64,000 bases of DNA from JBBRSD01 sp038245725 (GTDB lineage: Bacteria; Actinomycetota; Coriobacteriia; Anaerosomatales; JAAXUF01): the NCBI GenBank assembly GCA_038245725.1, contig JBBRSD010000003.1, forward strand, positions 175,850-239,849, given 5' to 3'. The notes beneath the pieces were generated by a model. That model was given only the letters and a program-made list of their open reading frames with translations. It did not search any database and was not told the DNA's origin. Of the stretch, positions 47,247-56,009 are shown one piece after another. Numbering within the stretch: the stretch's first letter is position 1; the number at the start of each line of letters is the position of its first letter. A program made the position numbers and the translations under genes.

Positions 47247-48431
47247 GTGAGTTCCGAGACGACGACAGCGGGCGACACGCTCGAGGCGCCCTCCGGCGAG
47301 CGCGTCATTCGCTGGGTGACGCCGGCCTACAACGAAGAAGCGTCGATCGCCGACCTCATCGACCGCATGGCCGAGGTCTCGGCTGAGCAGGGCTGGCGCT
47401 ACGAGATCATCGTCGTCGACGACGGCAGCGCCGACGCCACCGGCGAGATCGCAGGCGCGAAGGCCGCCGAGTACCCGGTGACGGTTCTGCGCAACGAGCC
47501 CAACGCCGGGCTCGGACGCACGATCCGTCGCGGCCTTCGCGCCGCCGCCGACCTTTCTGGCCCCCACGATCTCATCGTCACGCTCGACGCCGACCTCACG
47601 CAGGATCCTGGCTGGGTGCCGTCGATGCTCGCGCGACTCGACCAGGGCGACGCCGACGTCGTCATCGCCTCGCGCTACCGCAGAGGCGCGCGCGTCGAAG
47701 GCCTCTCGGCGTATCGCACGATGCTCTCGTTTTGTGCGGGCGCGCTCGTGCTGCTCGTGCGGCCGATCGACGGCGTGCGCGACTACTCGTGCGGCTTCAG
47801 GCTCTACCGCGCGAGCACCGTGCGCGACGCCTTCGAGCGCTACGGCGACGACTTCGTCTCCGAGAAGGGCTTCGCGTGCATGGTCGAGATCGCGGAGCGC
47901 CTGCGCGGTTTCGCCGACTTCGCCGAGGTGCCCTTCGTGCTGCGCTACGACGCGAAGCGCAAGGAGTCGGCGATCAAGATCGGGCCCACGATCCGTGCGT
48001 ACTTCCGCGTGATCGCGAGGGTCGCCGCGACCGTGCGCAAGCCGGTGCGGTGGGCAACGCTCGTCTCGGCATTCCTCTCGATTGCGCTGGGCGCGTTCGC
48101 GCAGCGCGCGCTGGCGGGAGGCGTGGCCGGGCTCGGGTCGGGCGCGACGGCGATCCCTACGCTGGTCGCAGCGGCGGCGCGACCTGAGGTGGCCGTCGGA
48201 CTCGGTCTCTACGTAGTCTCGGCGGTTCTGTGGCTTGGCGTGCTTTCCCGCATCGACTTGGCAGTCGCGTACCCGCTCGGCGGGACCGGCTACGCCTTCG
48301 GCGTGCTGCTCGCGGTGTTCGCTGGCGAGAGCGTGTCGCCTGGGCGCTGGTTCGGCTTCGCGCTCATCGTGCTGGGCGCGGCGGTTGTCAGCTACCTCGG
48401 CGTCTCGCCGAACAAAGGGGCGCTCGCGTGA
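47247..48431 (+). CDS. GT2 glycosyltransferase fused to SMR-type flippase subunit
   Basis: 394 residues in two parts. Residues about 18-250 are a DPM1/ArnC-like family 2 transferase with TPAYNEEASI, IVVDDGSAD, NAGLGRTIRRGL and LDADLTQDPGW; such enzymes load a sugar onto a polyprenyl phosphate. From about 270 there are four hydrophobic helices of the EmrE/ArnE type (DLAVAYPLGGTGYAFGVLL and FGFALIVLGAAVVSYLG). The next gene encodes another SMR-type protein and overlaps by GTGA. Together they resemble ArnC plus ArnE/ArnF: charge a lipid carrier, then flip it. The sugar is unknown. Confidence 0.85.
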   Translation: MSSETTTAGDTLEAPSGERVIRWVTPAYNEEASIADLIDRMAEVSAEQGWRYEIIVVDDGSADATGEIAGAKAAEYPVTVLRNEPNAGLGRTIRRGLRAAADLSGPHDLIVTLDADLTQDPGWVPSMLARLDQGDADVVIASRYRRGARVEGLSAYRTMLSFCAGALVLLVRPIDGVRDYSCGFRLYRASTVRDAFERYGDDFVSEKGFACMVEIAERLRGFADFAEVPFVLRYDAKRKESAIKIGPTIRAYFRVIARVAATVRKPVRWATLVSAFLSIALGAFAQRALAGGVAGLGSGATAIPTLVAAAARPEVAVGLGLYVVSAVLWLGVLSRIDLAVAYPLGGTGYAFGVLLAVFAGESVSPGRWFGFALIVLGAAVVSYLGVSPNKGALA

Positions 48432-48805
48432 GCATCTACAGCCTCGTCGAGGCGCTCGCTACCGTCGCACTCGTGATCGTCGGCCAGACGCTGCTCAAGC
48501 GCGGCATGACCATCGTCGGGCCGATCGGGCGAAAGCCCCTCCAGGCGCCGGGCCGCCTCCTGCTCGACATGGCCTCTCGCTGGGAGCTGTGGGTGGGCAG
48601 CGCGCTGTACGGGTTCTCGGCGGCGGCGTGGCTGCTCGCGCTCTCGACGGCCGGACCGCGTATCGCCTACCCGTTCCTGGTGCTGTCGTACTTCGGCGTC
48701 GCGCTGACCGCCACCGTCGTGTTGCGCGAGCGTCTCACGCCTGCCCAATGGCTGGGCGTGTTCCTGCTGATCGCGGGAGTCGCCGTGGTGACGCTTACCG
48801 CCTAA
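48428..48805 (+). CDS. SMR/EamA-type small flippase subunit (ArnE/ArnF-like)
   Basis: 125 residues, four hydrophobic helices; the GTG overlaps the stop of the fused transferase. QTLLKRGMTIVG in helix one and AYPFLVLSYFGVALTATVVLRERLTPAQWLGVFLLIAGV in helices three and four match the SMR/EamA half-transporters. It probably dimerises with the SMR half of the preceding protein. Heterodimeric pairing is known for ArnE/ArnF; here it is inferred. Confidence 0.82.
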   Translation: MSIYSLVEALATVALVIVGQTLLKRGMTIVGPIGRKPLQAPGRLLLDMASRWELWVGSALYGFSAAAWLLALSTAGPRIAYPFLVLSYFGVALTATVVLRERLTPAQWLGVFLLIAGVAVVTLTA

Positions 48806-48817
48806 GTTCGGGGCCAC

Positions 48818-48826
48818 TGGTATACT
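48818..48826 (+). promoter_or_regulatory. Candidate extended -10 promoter of hemL
   Basis: TGG-TATACT, an almost ideal extended -10, 64 bases before the hemL ATG. No -35 needed or seen. Confidence 0.55.
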
Positions 48827-48889
48827 CCTGTGCGTCCCGGATGGCGGCTTCCTGTCGCCGAATCACGTACCGAAAGAGGTCTGAGACCG

Positions 48890-50179
48890 ATGCATCACAC
48901 GAAGTCCTCGGAGTTCTTCTCGATGGCCCAGCAGGTCATCCCCGGCGGCGTGAACTCGCCGGTTCGCGCCTTCAAGAGCGTGGGCACCGACCCCATCTTC
49001 TACGAGCGCGCCAAGGGCAGTCGGGTGTGGGATGCCGACGGCAACGAGTACATCGACTTCGTGGCGAGCTGGGGGCCGATGATCCTCGGCCACGCGCCCG
49101 AGGTCGTCCACGACGCGGTTCGCGCGCAGCTCGACAAGGGCACCAGCTACGGCGCCCCCACCATGATCGAGATCGAGATGGCCGAGAAGCTCGTCGAGAT
49201 CGTGCCATCCATCGAGATGGTGCGAATGGTGAGCTCCGGCACCGAGGCGACGATGAGCGCGATCCGCCTCGCCCGCGGCTACACCGGGCGCGACAAGTTC
49301 ATCAAGTTCGACGGCAACTACCACGGCCACTCCGATGCGCTGCTCGTGGCTGCGGGCTCCGGCTTGCTGACCCTCGGCATCCCGTCGACGCCGGGCGTGA
49401 CCAAGGGCGCCGCCGGCGACACCATCGTGCTTCCGTACAACAACATCGAGGCCGTCCGCGAATCGCTGGCGGCAAACAAAGACAAGGTCGCGGCGATCAT
49501 CGTCGAGCCGATTGCCGGCAACATGGGCGTCGTCGCTCCCGCACCGGGTTTTCTGCGAGGCCTGCGTGAGGCGTGCGATGAGCACGGCGTCGTGCTCATC
49601 TTCGACGAGGTCATCTCCGGCTTCCGCGTCGCCCTCGGCGGCGCGCAGGAGCTCTACGGCGTCACGCCCGACCTCACCACGCTCGGCAAGATCATTGGCG
49701 GCGGTTTCCCGGTCGGCGCTTTCGGCGGCAAGGCCGAGATCATGAAATGCCTCGCGCCGGTCGGCCCGGTCTACCAGGCCGGCACGCTCTCGGGCAACCC
49801 GGTCGCGATGGTGGCCGGCCTCGCGCTTATTGGCGAGTTGTCCAAGCCCGGCGCGTACGCGGAGCTCGACCGCCTCGGCGCCAAGCTCGCCGGCGGCCTG
49901 TGCAAGGCCGCCGAGAACGCCGGCATCGTCACCTGCTGCAACCGCGTAGGCTCGATGTCGACGATGTTCTTCACCTCCGAAGACGTCGTCGACTGGACGA
50001 CCGCCGCGACGAGCGACACCGCCGCTTACGGCACCTACTTTCGAGGTATGCTCGAGGCCGGCTTCACCATAGCGCCCAGCCAGTTCGAGGCGTGCTTCGT
50101 CGGCCTCGCGCACACCGACGCCGACATCGACGCGTTCCTGTCGGCCGCTGGTGACGTGCTCGCGAAAATGGCGGGTTAG
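48890..50179 (+). CDS. hemL: Glutamate-1-semialdehyde 2,1-aminomutase
   Basis: PLP enzyme that makes 5-aminolevulinate, the step after HemA. 429 residues. The PLP lysine is Lys267 in TTLGKIIGGGFPVGAFGG; other motifs are PGGVNSPVRAFKSVG, SSGTEATMSAIRLARG, DGNYHGHSDALLV and LIFDEVISGFR. It is about 10 kb from hemA and has its own promoter-like site. Confidence 0.97.
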   Translation: MHHTKSSEFFSMAQQVIPGGVNSPVRAFKSVGTDPIFYERAKGSRVWDADGNEYIDFVASWGPMILGHAPEVVHDAVRAQLDKGTSYGAPTMIEIEMAEKLVEIVPSIEMVRMVSSGTEATMSAIRLARGYTGRDKFIKFDGNYHGHSDALLVAAGSGLLTLGIPSTPGVTKGAAGDTIVLPYNNIEAVRESLAANKDKVAAIIVEPIAGNMGVVAPAPGFLRGLREACDEHGVVLIFDEVISGFRVALGGAQELYGVTPDLTTLGKIIGGGFPVGAFGGKAEIMKCLAPVGPVYQAGTLSGNPVAMVAGLALIGELSKPGAYAELDRLGAKLAGGLCKAAENAGIVTCCNRVGSMSTMFFTSEDVVDWTTAATSDTAAYGTYFRGMLEAGFTIAPSQFEACFVGLAHTDADIDAFLSAAGDVLAKMAG

Positions 50180-50182
50180 CTC

Positions 50183-51037
50183 ATGAAGGCGATCATCCCG
50201 GCGGCTGGAATGGGCACGCGGTTCCTGCCGCTCACGAAGTCCCAGCCCAAAGAGATGCTGCCGGTCGTCGACAAGCCGGTCATCCAGTACGTCGTCGAGG
50301 AGGCGGTCTGCGGCGGCGCGACCGACATCCTCATGATCACCGGCCGAGGAAAGCGCGCGCTCGAGGACCATTTCGACCGCTCGGTCGAGCTCGAGTCACT
50401 GCTCGAGGAGACCGGCAAGTTCAAGGAGCTCGCGAGCGTCGTGAAGATCTCCGAGCTTGCCGAGGTCTTCTACGTGCGCCAGAAGCAGCCGCGGGGCCTC
50501 GGTCACGCCGTGCTGTGCGGCGCGCCATTCACGAACAACGAGTCGTTCTTCGTCATGCTCGGCGACGAACTGGTGCCCGATTGCAGCTTGATGCCGCGGA
50601 TGCGCGAGGTGCACGACCGCACCGGCGCGAGCGTCATCGCGGTCGTTCCAGCCCCTGAGGACCAGGTGTACCGCTACGGTGTCATCGCCGGGGAGCCGGT
50701 GGAAGATGACGTGTGGAGGATCACCGGCCTCGTCGAGAAGCCGCCGCCCGGCGAGCAGCCCAGCAACCTGCGCATCTTCGGCCGCTATCTGCTCACGCCG
50801 GCGGTCATGGAGATCCTGGCCGCGACGCCCCCGGGCAAGGGCGGCGAGATTCAGCTCACCGACGCGCTCATCAAGCTGCTCGAGCGCGAGGAGATCTACG
50901 CGGTCATCATGGATCCGGAGACCGGCCACGACACCGGCAACGTGCTCGCGTGGCTGGAGGCGAACGTCGCTCTTGCCCTCGAGCGCGAGGAGTACTGCGA
51001 GCCGTTGCGTGCTTCGCTCAAACGGATGCTGGGGTGA
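50183..51037 (+). CDS. galU: UTP-glucose-1-phosphate uridylyltransferase
   Basis: Makes UDP-glucose for envelope glycans. 284 residues, normal. Nucleotide-binding start IPAAGMGTRFLPLTKSQPKEMLPV, then DKPVIQYVVEEA, PRGLGHAVLCG, VMLGDELV, GLVEKPPPGEQPSN and GEIQLTDA. It starts 3 bases after hemL and overlaps the next membrane protein by GTGA, so it is tied to the glycan genes downstream. Confidence 0.96.
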   Translation: MKAIIPAAGMGTRFLPLTKSQPKEMLPVVDKPVIQYVVEEAVCGGATDILMITGRGKRALEDHFDRSVELESLLEETGKFKELASVVKISELAEVFYVRQKQPRGLGHAVLCGAPFTNNESFFVMLGDELVPDCSLMPRMREVHDRTGASVIAVVPAPEDQVYRYGVIAGEPVEDDVWRITGLVEKPPPGEQPSNLRIFGRYLLTPAVMEILAATPPGKGGEIQLTDALIKLLEREEIYAVIMDPETGHDTGNVLAWLEANVALALEREEYCEPLRASLKRMLG

Positions 51038-52656
51038 CAGACGCTTCGGGGGGAGCGGTGGGCGAGGAGAAGCACGCTACTGCCGTGCATTCGCGTCCGT
51101 CGCCGGTCGCGCGCTACGGCGGCATGGCCGCGATGGTTCTCGGCGCGGCGTTCGCGTTTGCGGCGACGATCCTGAGTGGCGGGGCCGCTGGTCGCTCGCT
51201 CGGGGCGATCGCGGTTGGGCTGCTGTTCGCGGCGAGCTACCGCACGTGGCTCGAGGCGACGGTCCTCTCCGCGATCGCGGGAGCGTGCGGCGCGGGGCTG
51301 GCGATCGTGGCGCTCAAGTTCATGCGACCGGTGCCGACGCCGGAGGCGGTGCAGAGCTTTGCGGACATCTACGGCGCGCATGCGAATGCGTCCGTTGTGG
51401 GCAACGTGGGTTCGCTGCCCCTGTTCGTTCTATGGGCGGTGCTTGTGTCGACCGTCGTCGCCCTCGTTGCCGGGTTCGCTATCCAGTTCTCGCCGAAGCG
51501 CAAGCTCGCCCGTGTGTTCGCCGCGGCGCTCGTCGTCGCCTGCACGTTCGGCTCGATGTGGGCGGGCGCGACATCGGACGAACTGAATCAGTTCCTGCGG
51601 CAGCCTCCCGCAGCAGGAACCTTCCGACAGGACGCATTCATCTTCTGGCACGCGTATGTGAACGTCACGAAGAGCGAGCCGTACTACGCGGCACTGAGGG
51701 ATGGGGCTGCCGATGACAGCGCCATCATCGACAACCACTACATCGTCGATGGCAAGTTCACCGGTTGGGCGCTCTCGCCGGCCTCGATTCGGCTGCCGTA
51801 CCCGTTCTACCTCTGGCGCTATCTCGCGCCGGGCGGTGGGACCGAGCTGCTCGTGGTTGCACTCGTGTTCGCCGGCATGGTGCTGGCGGCATCGCTGTGG
51901 GCGCTCATGCCGCGTATCGGGCCGGCGGCGGCGCTCGTGCCGATGCTGCTCATGCCGTATCTGCAGGTCAGTCTCGTGTTCGGCGGCCTGTTTCTGCCAG
52001 ATGTGTGGGCCGCGCTCTTCGTGACGCTCGCCTTCTTCGCGTGGATCCGCGAGCGCTACGTCGTTGCGGGCGCTTTCATGCTGGCGGGCGCGCTCTGCCG
52101 AGAAACCGCTATCTTCGCGCTGCTCATCCTGCTCGCGTGGACGGCCTGGCGTGCGCTGCGCCGCGAGCGCGAGTGGGTCGTGCGCGCAATCGCGCTCGCC
52201 GGTATGACGGCGGTGTTCGCGCTCGCGTATTGGCTGCATTTGCGAGCTGGCGCGGCCTACGTGAGCGGCACGCAGTCGGCGGGGGGTACCGTCGCGCAGA
52301 TGCTGGGGACGAGCGCGGGCCGTAGCTTCTCGGCGAAGTTCCTCAACCCGACCGAGTTCGGCTCCTTCATCTATATGCTGCTGTTCCTTCCGAGCTGGCT
52401 GCCTCTCGGGCTGCAGTTCCCGGGCTGGTACCTGGCGCTTCGGCGCTCGAACGACGCGCTCGTGCCGGTGTTGGCGTTCGCGGCGTTTTGGGTGGTGTTC
52501 ACGGCAACGTTCGGAGCGACATCGGCGTACTGGGGCGTGATGTACATGCCGCTCGCGATTGCCGGGAGCGGGGTGCTCTTGGCGTGGGCCGGGATGCGCG
52601 GGCAGCAAACCATGCGGCCCCGCTCGCGGGCCGGCAAACTGGATTTGGGGGCGTAA
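51034..52656 (+). CDS. GT-C-like membrane protein, tandem paralogue 1
   Basis: 540 residues, about 11 hydrophobic segments. A cytoplasmic-type start is followed by helices and an external loop with FRQDAFIFWHAYVNVTKSEPYY; Asp in this place is the catalytic acid of GT-C transferases. Then follow SIRLPYPFYLWRYLAPGGG, PMLLMPYLQVSLVFGGLF, LCRETAIFALLILLAW and a final helix. Two more copies follow directly. The GTG shares four bases with the galU stop. Likely a lipid-linked sugar transferase of the envelope; the sugar is unknown. Confidence 0.78.
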   Translation: MTDASGGAVGEEKHATAVHSRPSPVARYGGMAAMVLGAAFAFAATILSGGAAGRSLGAIAVGLLFAASYRTWLEATVLSAIAGACGAGLAIVALKFMRPVPTPEAVQSFADIYGAHANASVVGNVGSLPLFVLWAVLVSTVVALVAGFAIQFSPKRKLARVFAAALVVACTFGSMWAGATSDELNQFLRQPPAAGTFRQDAFIFWHAYVNVTKSEPYYAALRDGAADDSAIIDNHYIVDGKFTGWALSPASIRLPYPFYLWRYLAPGGGTELLVVALVFAGMVLAASLWALMPRIGPAAALVPMLLMPYLQVSLVFGGLFLPDVWAALFVTLAFFAWIRERYVVAGAFMLAGALCRETAIFALLILLAWTAWRALRREREWVVRAIALAGMTAVFALAYWLHLRAGAAYVSGTQSAGGTVAQMLGTSAGRSFSAKFLNPTEFGSFIYMLLFLPSWLPLGLQFPGWYLALRRSNDALVPVLAFAAFWVVFTATFGATSAYWGVMYMPLAIAGSGVLLAWAGMRGQQTMRPRSRAGKLDLGA

Positions 52657-52659
52657 CAC

Positions 52660-54306
52660 GTGCCGGTTTCGCGCAGGACAAAGGTAAAGCGGCCTGTCTC
52701 GAATGGGCCCCGAACGAGTGCGATGCGCGCCAAAGGCAGCGCGCTGCGCTACGCCAGCATGGCCGCGATGGTTCTCGCAGCGAGTCTCGCCCTCGCGATG
52801 GCGGTTGCTTGCGGCGGGGCCCCCGGCCGGTGGCTCGGCGCTGTCGCGGTAGGGCTGCTCTTCGCGGGGGCGTATCGCACGTGGCGCGAGGCGGCGGTTC
52901 TCTCGGCGATCGCGGGTGTACTTGGTCCGGTGCTGGCGAACGCAAGCGCGGCCTCGGGCAGAAGCGTCGTTCCGCGGGAAGGGCTGGCCACCTTTTCGGC
53001 GATCTACCTTCAGCACCTCGTAGACGCCAACTCAAGCATGTTCGCTCCGCCTGTGCTCTACGTGGGGCTCATCGCGCTGACGGCGGTAGTCGTCGCGCTC
53101 CTCGTCGCGCTGGCCATACAGCATTCACCGGACCGTAAGCTCGCCCGCGTCCTGGCCGCCTCACTCGTTGTTGCATGTACGTTCGGATCGATGTGGTTCG
53201 GTTTGACGTCTGCCGATATGAACAAGCGCCTTCACGAACCCAACGAGGCCGGGAAGTACCGGCAGGACGCTGTTATCTACTGGAAGACGTATCTCAACCT
53301 CACGCTTGGCGAGCCGTTCTATCAGTCGTTCCAAGACGCCGCCGCCGGCGATGAACTGCTCATCGACAACCACGATATCGTCAACGGGAAGTTCGTTGGT
53401 TGGGCCTACTCGCCGGCATCGATCCGACTCCCGTACGCTTTCTACCTCTGGCGCTATACCGCGCCGAGAGGCGGAGGGCAGCTGCTCGTCGTCTCGTTGC
53501 TGTTCGCCGGAGTCGTGCTCTCGGCATCGCTGTGGGCGCTCGTGCCGCGCGTGGGTCCGGCGGCTGCGCTCGTGCCGATGCTGCTCATGCCGTACCTGCA
53601 GGTCAGCCTGGGACTCGGCGGCCTCTTCATGCCCGACGTCTGGGCCGGGCTCTTCGTGACGCTCGGCTTCTTCGCGTGGATACGCGAGCGCTACATCGTA
53701 GCTGGCGCGCTCATGCTCGCGGGAGCACTCTGCCGCGAGACTGCCATCTTCGCGCTGCTCATCCTGCTCGCGTGGGCGGCGTGGCGCGCGCTGCGGCGTG
53801 AGCGCGAGTGGGTAGTGCGAACGATTGCGCTCACGGGCATGGCCGTCGTCTTCGCGCTCGCGTACTGGCTACACCTCCGCGCGGGCTCGCCGTATGTTGT
53901 GAGTTCGCTGTCACCGGGCGGGACGGTGGCCAAGATGCTCCGGTTGAGCGCCGAGCGGCCGTTCTCGGAGAGGTTCCTTGCACCGGCCGAGTTCGGATTC
54001 CTGATCTACCTCCTTCTGTTGGTCCCAAGTTGGCTGCCGCTCGCGCTGCAGTTTCCGGGGTGGTGGGTCACCCTTCGGAGCTCACACGATGCGTCCGTGC
54101 CGGTACTCGCGCACTCGGTGTTTTGGGTGCTGTTCGCACTTACACTCGGGATGTCGGCTGCATACTGGGGAGCGCTTTACATGCCGCTTGCAATCACCGG
54201 AAGCGCCGCTCTCCTCGCGTGGGCCGGTATGCGCGGGCAGCACGTTTCAGGCTCAACCGGACCGGTTAGAAGAAGCACCACCAGCCAGCGCGGTTCGGAA
54301 AGATAG
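52660..54306 (+). CDS. GT-C-like membrane protein, tandem paralogue 2
   Basis: 548 residues, GTG start 3 bases after paralogue 1. It keeps all landmarks: YRQDAVIYWKTYLNLTLGEPFY, SIRLPYAFYLWRYTAPRGGG, LMPYLQVSLGLGG and LCRETAIFALLILLAW. The N-terminus is longer and basic (SRRTKVKRPVSNGPRTS) and the loop before the Asp region is the most divergent part, so the copies may use different acceptors. Its last 120 bases or so are nearly identical to those of paralogue 3. Confidence 0.78.
   Translation: MPVSRRTKVKRPVSNGPRTSAMRAKGSALRYASMAAMVLAASLALAMAVACGGAPGRWLGAVAVGLLFAGAYRTWREAAVLSAIAGVLGPVLANASAASGRSVVPREGLATFSAIYLQHLVDANSSMFAPPVLYVGLIALTAVVVALLVALAIQHSPDRKLARVLAASLVVACTFGSMWFGLTSADMNKRLHEPNEAGKYRQDAVIYWKTYLNLTLGEPFYQSFQDAAAGDELLIDNHDIVNGKFVGWAYSPASIRLPYAFYLWRYTAPRGGGQLLVVSLLFAGVVLSASLWALVPRVGPAAALVPMLLMPYLQVSLGLGGLFMPDVWAGLFVTLGFFAWIRERYIVAGALMLAGALCRETAIFALLILLAWAAWRALRREREWVVRTIALTGMAVVFALAYWLHLRAGSPYVVSSLSPGGTVAKMLRLSAERPFSERFLAPAEFGFLIYLLLLVPSWLPLALQFPGWWVTLRSSHDASVPVLAHSVFWVLFALTLGMSAAYWGALYMPLAITGSAALLAWAGMRGQHVSGSTGPVRRSTTSQRGSER
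54121..54242 (+). repeat. Near-identical 122-bp block, copy 1 (in paralogue 2)
   Basis: Matches 55780-55901 at 121 of 122 bases (only 54203 G versus 55862 A), at a constant offset of 1659 bases. The flanking 60 bases upstream are also very similar. The rest of the two genes differs much more. Confidence 0.9.
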
Positions 54307-54309
54307 CTG

Positions 54310-55929
54310 ATGTCACGCACCACCTCACGTCGCGCCGCGGCGAAGCCAATGACCGCATCCGAGTGGCGTCGCCCAGACGCGGTTCGCGCAGGCGGCGCGG
54401 CGAGACGATGGGTCGGCATGGCGGCGATGGTGCTCGGGGCGAGCATCGCGCTTGAACTCGCCGTGTGGTGCGGTGGGGCGCCTGGTCAGTGGCTCGGCGC
54501 TGCGGCTGTTGGGCTCCTGTTCGCGGCGACGTATCGGACGTGGCGCGAGGCAGCGGTCCTCTCGGCGATCACAGGCGCACTCGGATCGGCACTCACCGTT
54601 GTCGGCGTCAGACTGGCCCATGATGTTCCCACCCCCGATTCGGTCGGCGGGCTGGCAACGGCCTACACGAGCAACCTGACCGACGTCATCGTTTCCATCC
54701 CCACGCACCCGTGGTCCTTTGGTTTGTCCATCGTGGCCACAGCGCTGCTTGCGGCGGTGGCTGTGGGACTCGCAATTGAGCACGCGCCGCATCGCAAGAT
54801 CGCCCGCGTGGTGGCTGCGTCGCTTGTCGTGGTCTGCGCCTTTGGCTCGATGTGGTTCGGGGCGATGTCGACGGACATGAGCCGGCTTCTGAGCGCCCCG
54901 CCCGTCGCTGGGACGTTTCGTCAGGATGCGTTCATCTACTGGAAGACCTACCTGAATCTGACGACGGGGGAGCGCTACTACCCGGCGTTTCGCGACGCCG
55001 CCGCCTCAGACAAGCTGCTTGTCGACAACAAGTTCGTCGTCAACGGGAGATTCACCGGCTGGGCCTACTCGCCGGCGTCGATCCGTCTGCCGTACTCGTT
55101 CTACCTGTGGCGCTATCTTGCGCCCGGCGGCGGTGCGAGCCTCCTCGCTGGTGCGCTGCTGCTCGCCGGCATTGTGCTCGCGGCGTCGCTGTGGGCGTTC
55201 ATGCCTCGCGTTGGACCCGCGGCTGCGCTCGTGCCGATGCTGCTGATGCCCTACTTGCAGGTCAGCATCGTGTTCGGCGGCCTGTTCCTCCCGGACGTCT
55301 GGGCGGCACTCTTCGTGACGCTCGGCTTCTTCGCGTGGATCCGCAAGCGCTACATCGCCGCGGGGACGCTCGTCCTCGCGAGCGCACTCTGTCGCGAGAC
55401 GGCCATCTTCGCACTCATCATCTTGCTCGCGTGGGCGCTGTGGCGCGCGCTGCACCGCGAGCGAGAGTGGGTCGCGCGTGCGGTGGCGCTCGGTGCGATG
55501 ACGGCGGTGTTCGCGCTCGCCTACTGGCTGCATCTGCGAGCCGGTTCGCCGTTCATCGCGAGTTCGCAAACGGCCGGCGCCACCATCATCCAGATGCTGG
55601 CCAAGAGCGCCGCGCGGTCGTTCTCGGCAAGGTTCATCGCCCCATCCGAGTTTGGCTTCTTCACATTCCTCTCGGTGTTCATCCCAAGCTGGCTGCCGCT
55701 CGCGCTGCAGTTTCTGGGGTGGTGGGTCACCCTTCGAAGCTCGCGCGACGAGTTCGTGCCGGTCGTCAGCTACGCCGCATTTTGGGTGCTGTTCGCACTT
55801 ACACTCGGGATGTCGGCTGCATACTGGGGAGCGCTTTACATGCCGCTTGCAATCACCGGAAACGCCGCTCTCCTCGCGTGGGCCGGTATGCGCGGGCAGC
55901 AAGCGGGTAGCCCCGCGCCCCGCGCCTAG
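54310..55929 (+). CDS. GT-C-like membrane protein, tandem paralogue 3
   Basis: 539 residues, ATG start 3 bases after paralogue 2. Landmarks: FRQDAFIYWKTYLNLTTGERYY, SIRLPYSFYLWRYLAPGGG, LMPYLQVSIVFGGLF and LCRETAIFALIILLAW. The first external loop (DVPTPDSVGGLATAYTSNL) is closest to that of paralogue 1 (PVPTPEAVQSFADIYGAH), while the 3' end follows paralogue 2, so the gene is a mosaic. No typical terminator follows; the next gene has its own promoter-like site. Confidence 0.78.
   Translation: MSRTTSRRAAAKPMTASEWRRPDAVRAGGAARRWVGMAAMVLGASIALELAVWCGGAPGQWLGAAAVGLLFAATYRTWREAAVLSAITGALGSALTVVGVRLAHDVPTPDSVGGLATAYTSNLTDVIVSIPTHPWSFGLSIVATALLAAVAVGLAIEHAPHRKIARVVAASLVVVCAFGSMWFGAMSTDMSRLLSAPPVAGTFRQDAFIYWKTYLNLTTGERYYPAFRDAAASDKLLVDNKFVVNGRFTGWAYSPASIRLPYSFYLWRYLAPGGGASLLAGALLLAGIVLAASLWAFMPRVGPAAALVPMLLMPYLQVSIVFGGLFLPDVWAALFVTLGFFAWIRKRYIAAGTLVLASALCRETAIFALIILLAWALWRALHREREWVARAVALGAMTAVFALAYWLHLRAGSPFIASSQTAGATIIQMLAKSAARSFSARFIAPSEFGFFTFLSVFIPSWLPLALQFLGWWVTLRSSRDEFVPVVSYAAFWVLFALTLGMSAAYWGALYMPLAITGNAALLAWAGMRGQQAGSPAPRA
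55780..55901 (+). repeat. Near-identical 122-bp block, copy 2 (in paralogue 3)
   Basis: Partner of 54121-54242. It encodes the C-terminal helices with the sequence GMSAAYWGALYMPLAITG in both proteins. Such local identity without identity elsewhere points to gene conversion. Confidence 0.9.
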
Positions 55930-55959
55930 TCGCAACCCACCCTAGCCACACCGCGCGGC

Positions 55960-55968
55960 TGGTATGAT
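55960..55968 (+). promoter_or_regulatory. Candidate extended -10 promoter of the first gmd-like gene
   Basis: TGG-TATGAT, 42 bases before the GTG start at 56010. No clear -35. Confidence 0.5.
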
Positions 55969-56009
55969 GGGCCGGCATTCGGACGCGATCGTCGAAAAGG
56001 ATCCCAGAC

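Noticed and set aside
51034..55929. Mobile-element origin of the tandem genes
   Set aside because: No transposase, terminal inverted repeats or target duplications are seen; simple tandem duplication explains them.
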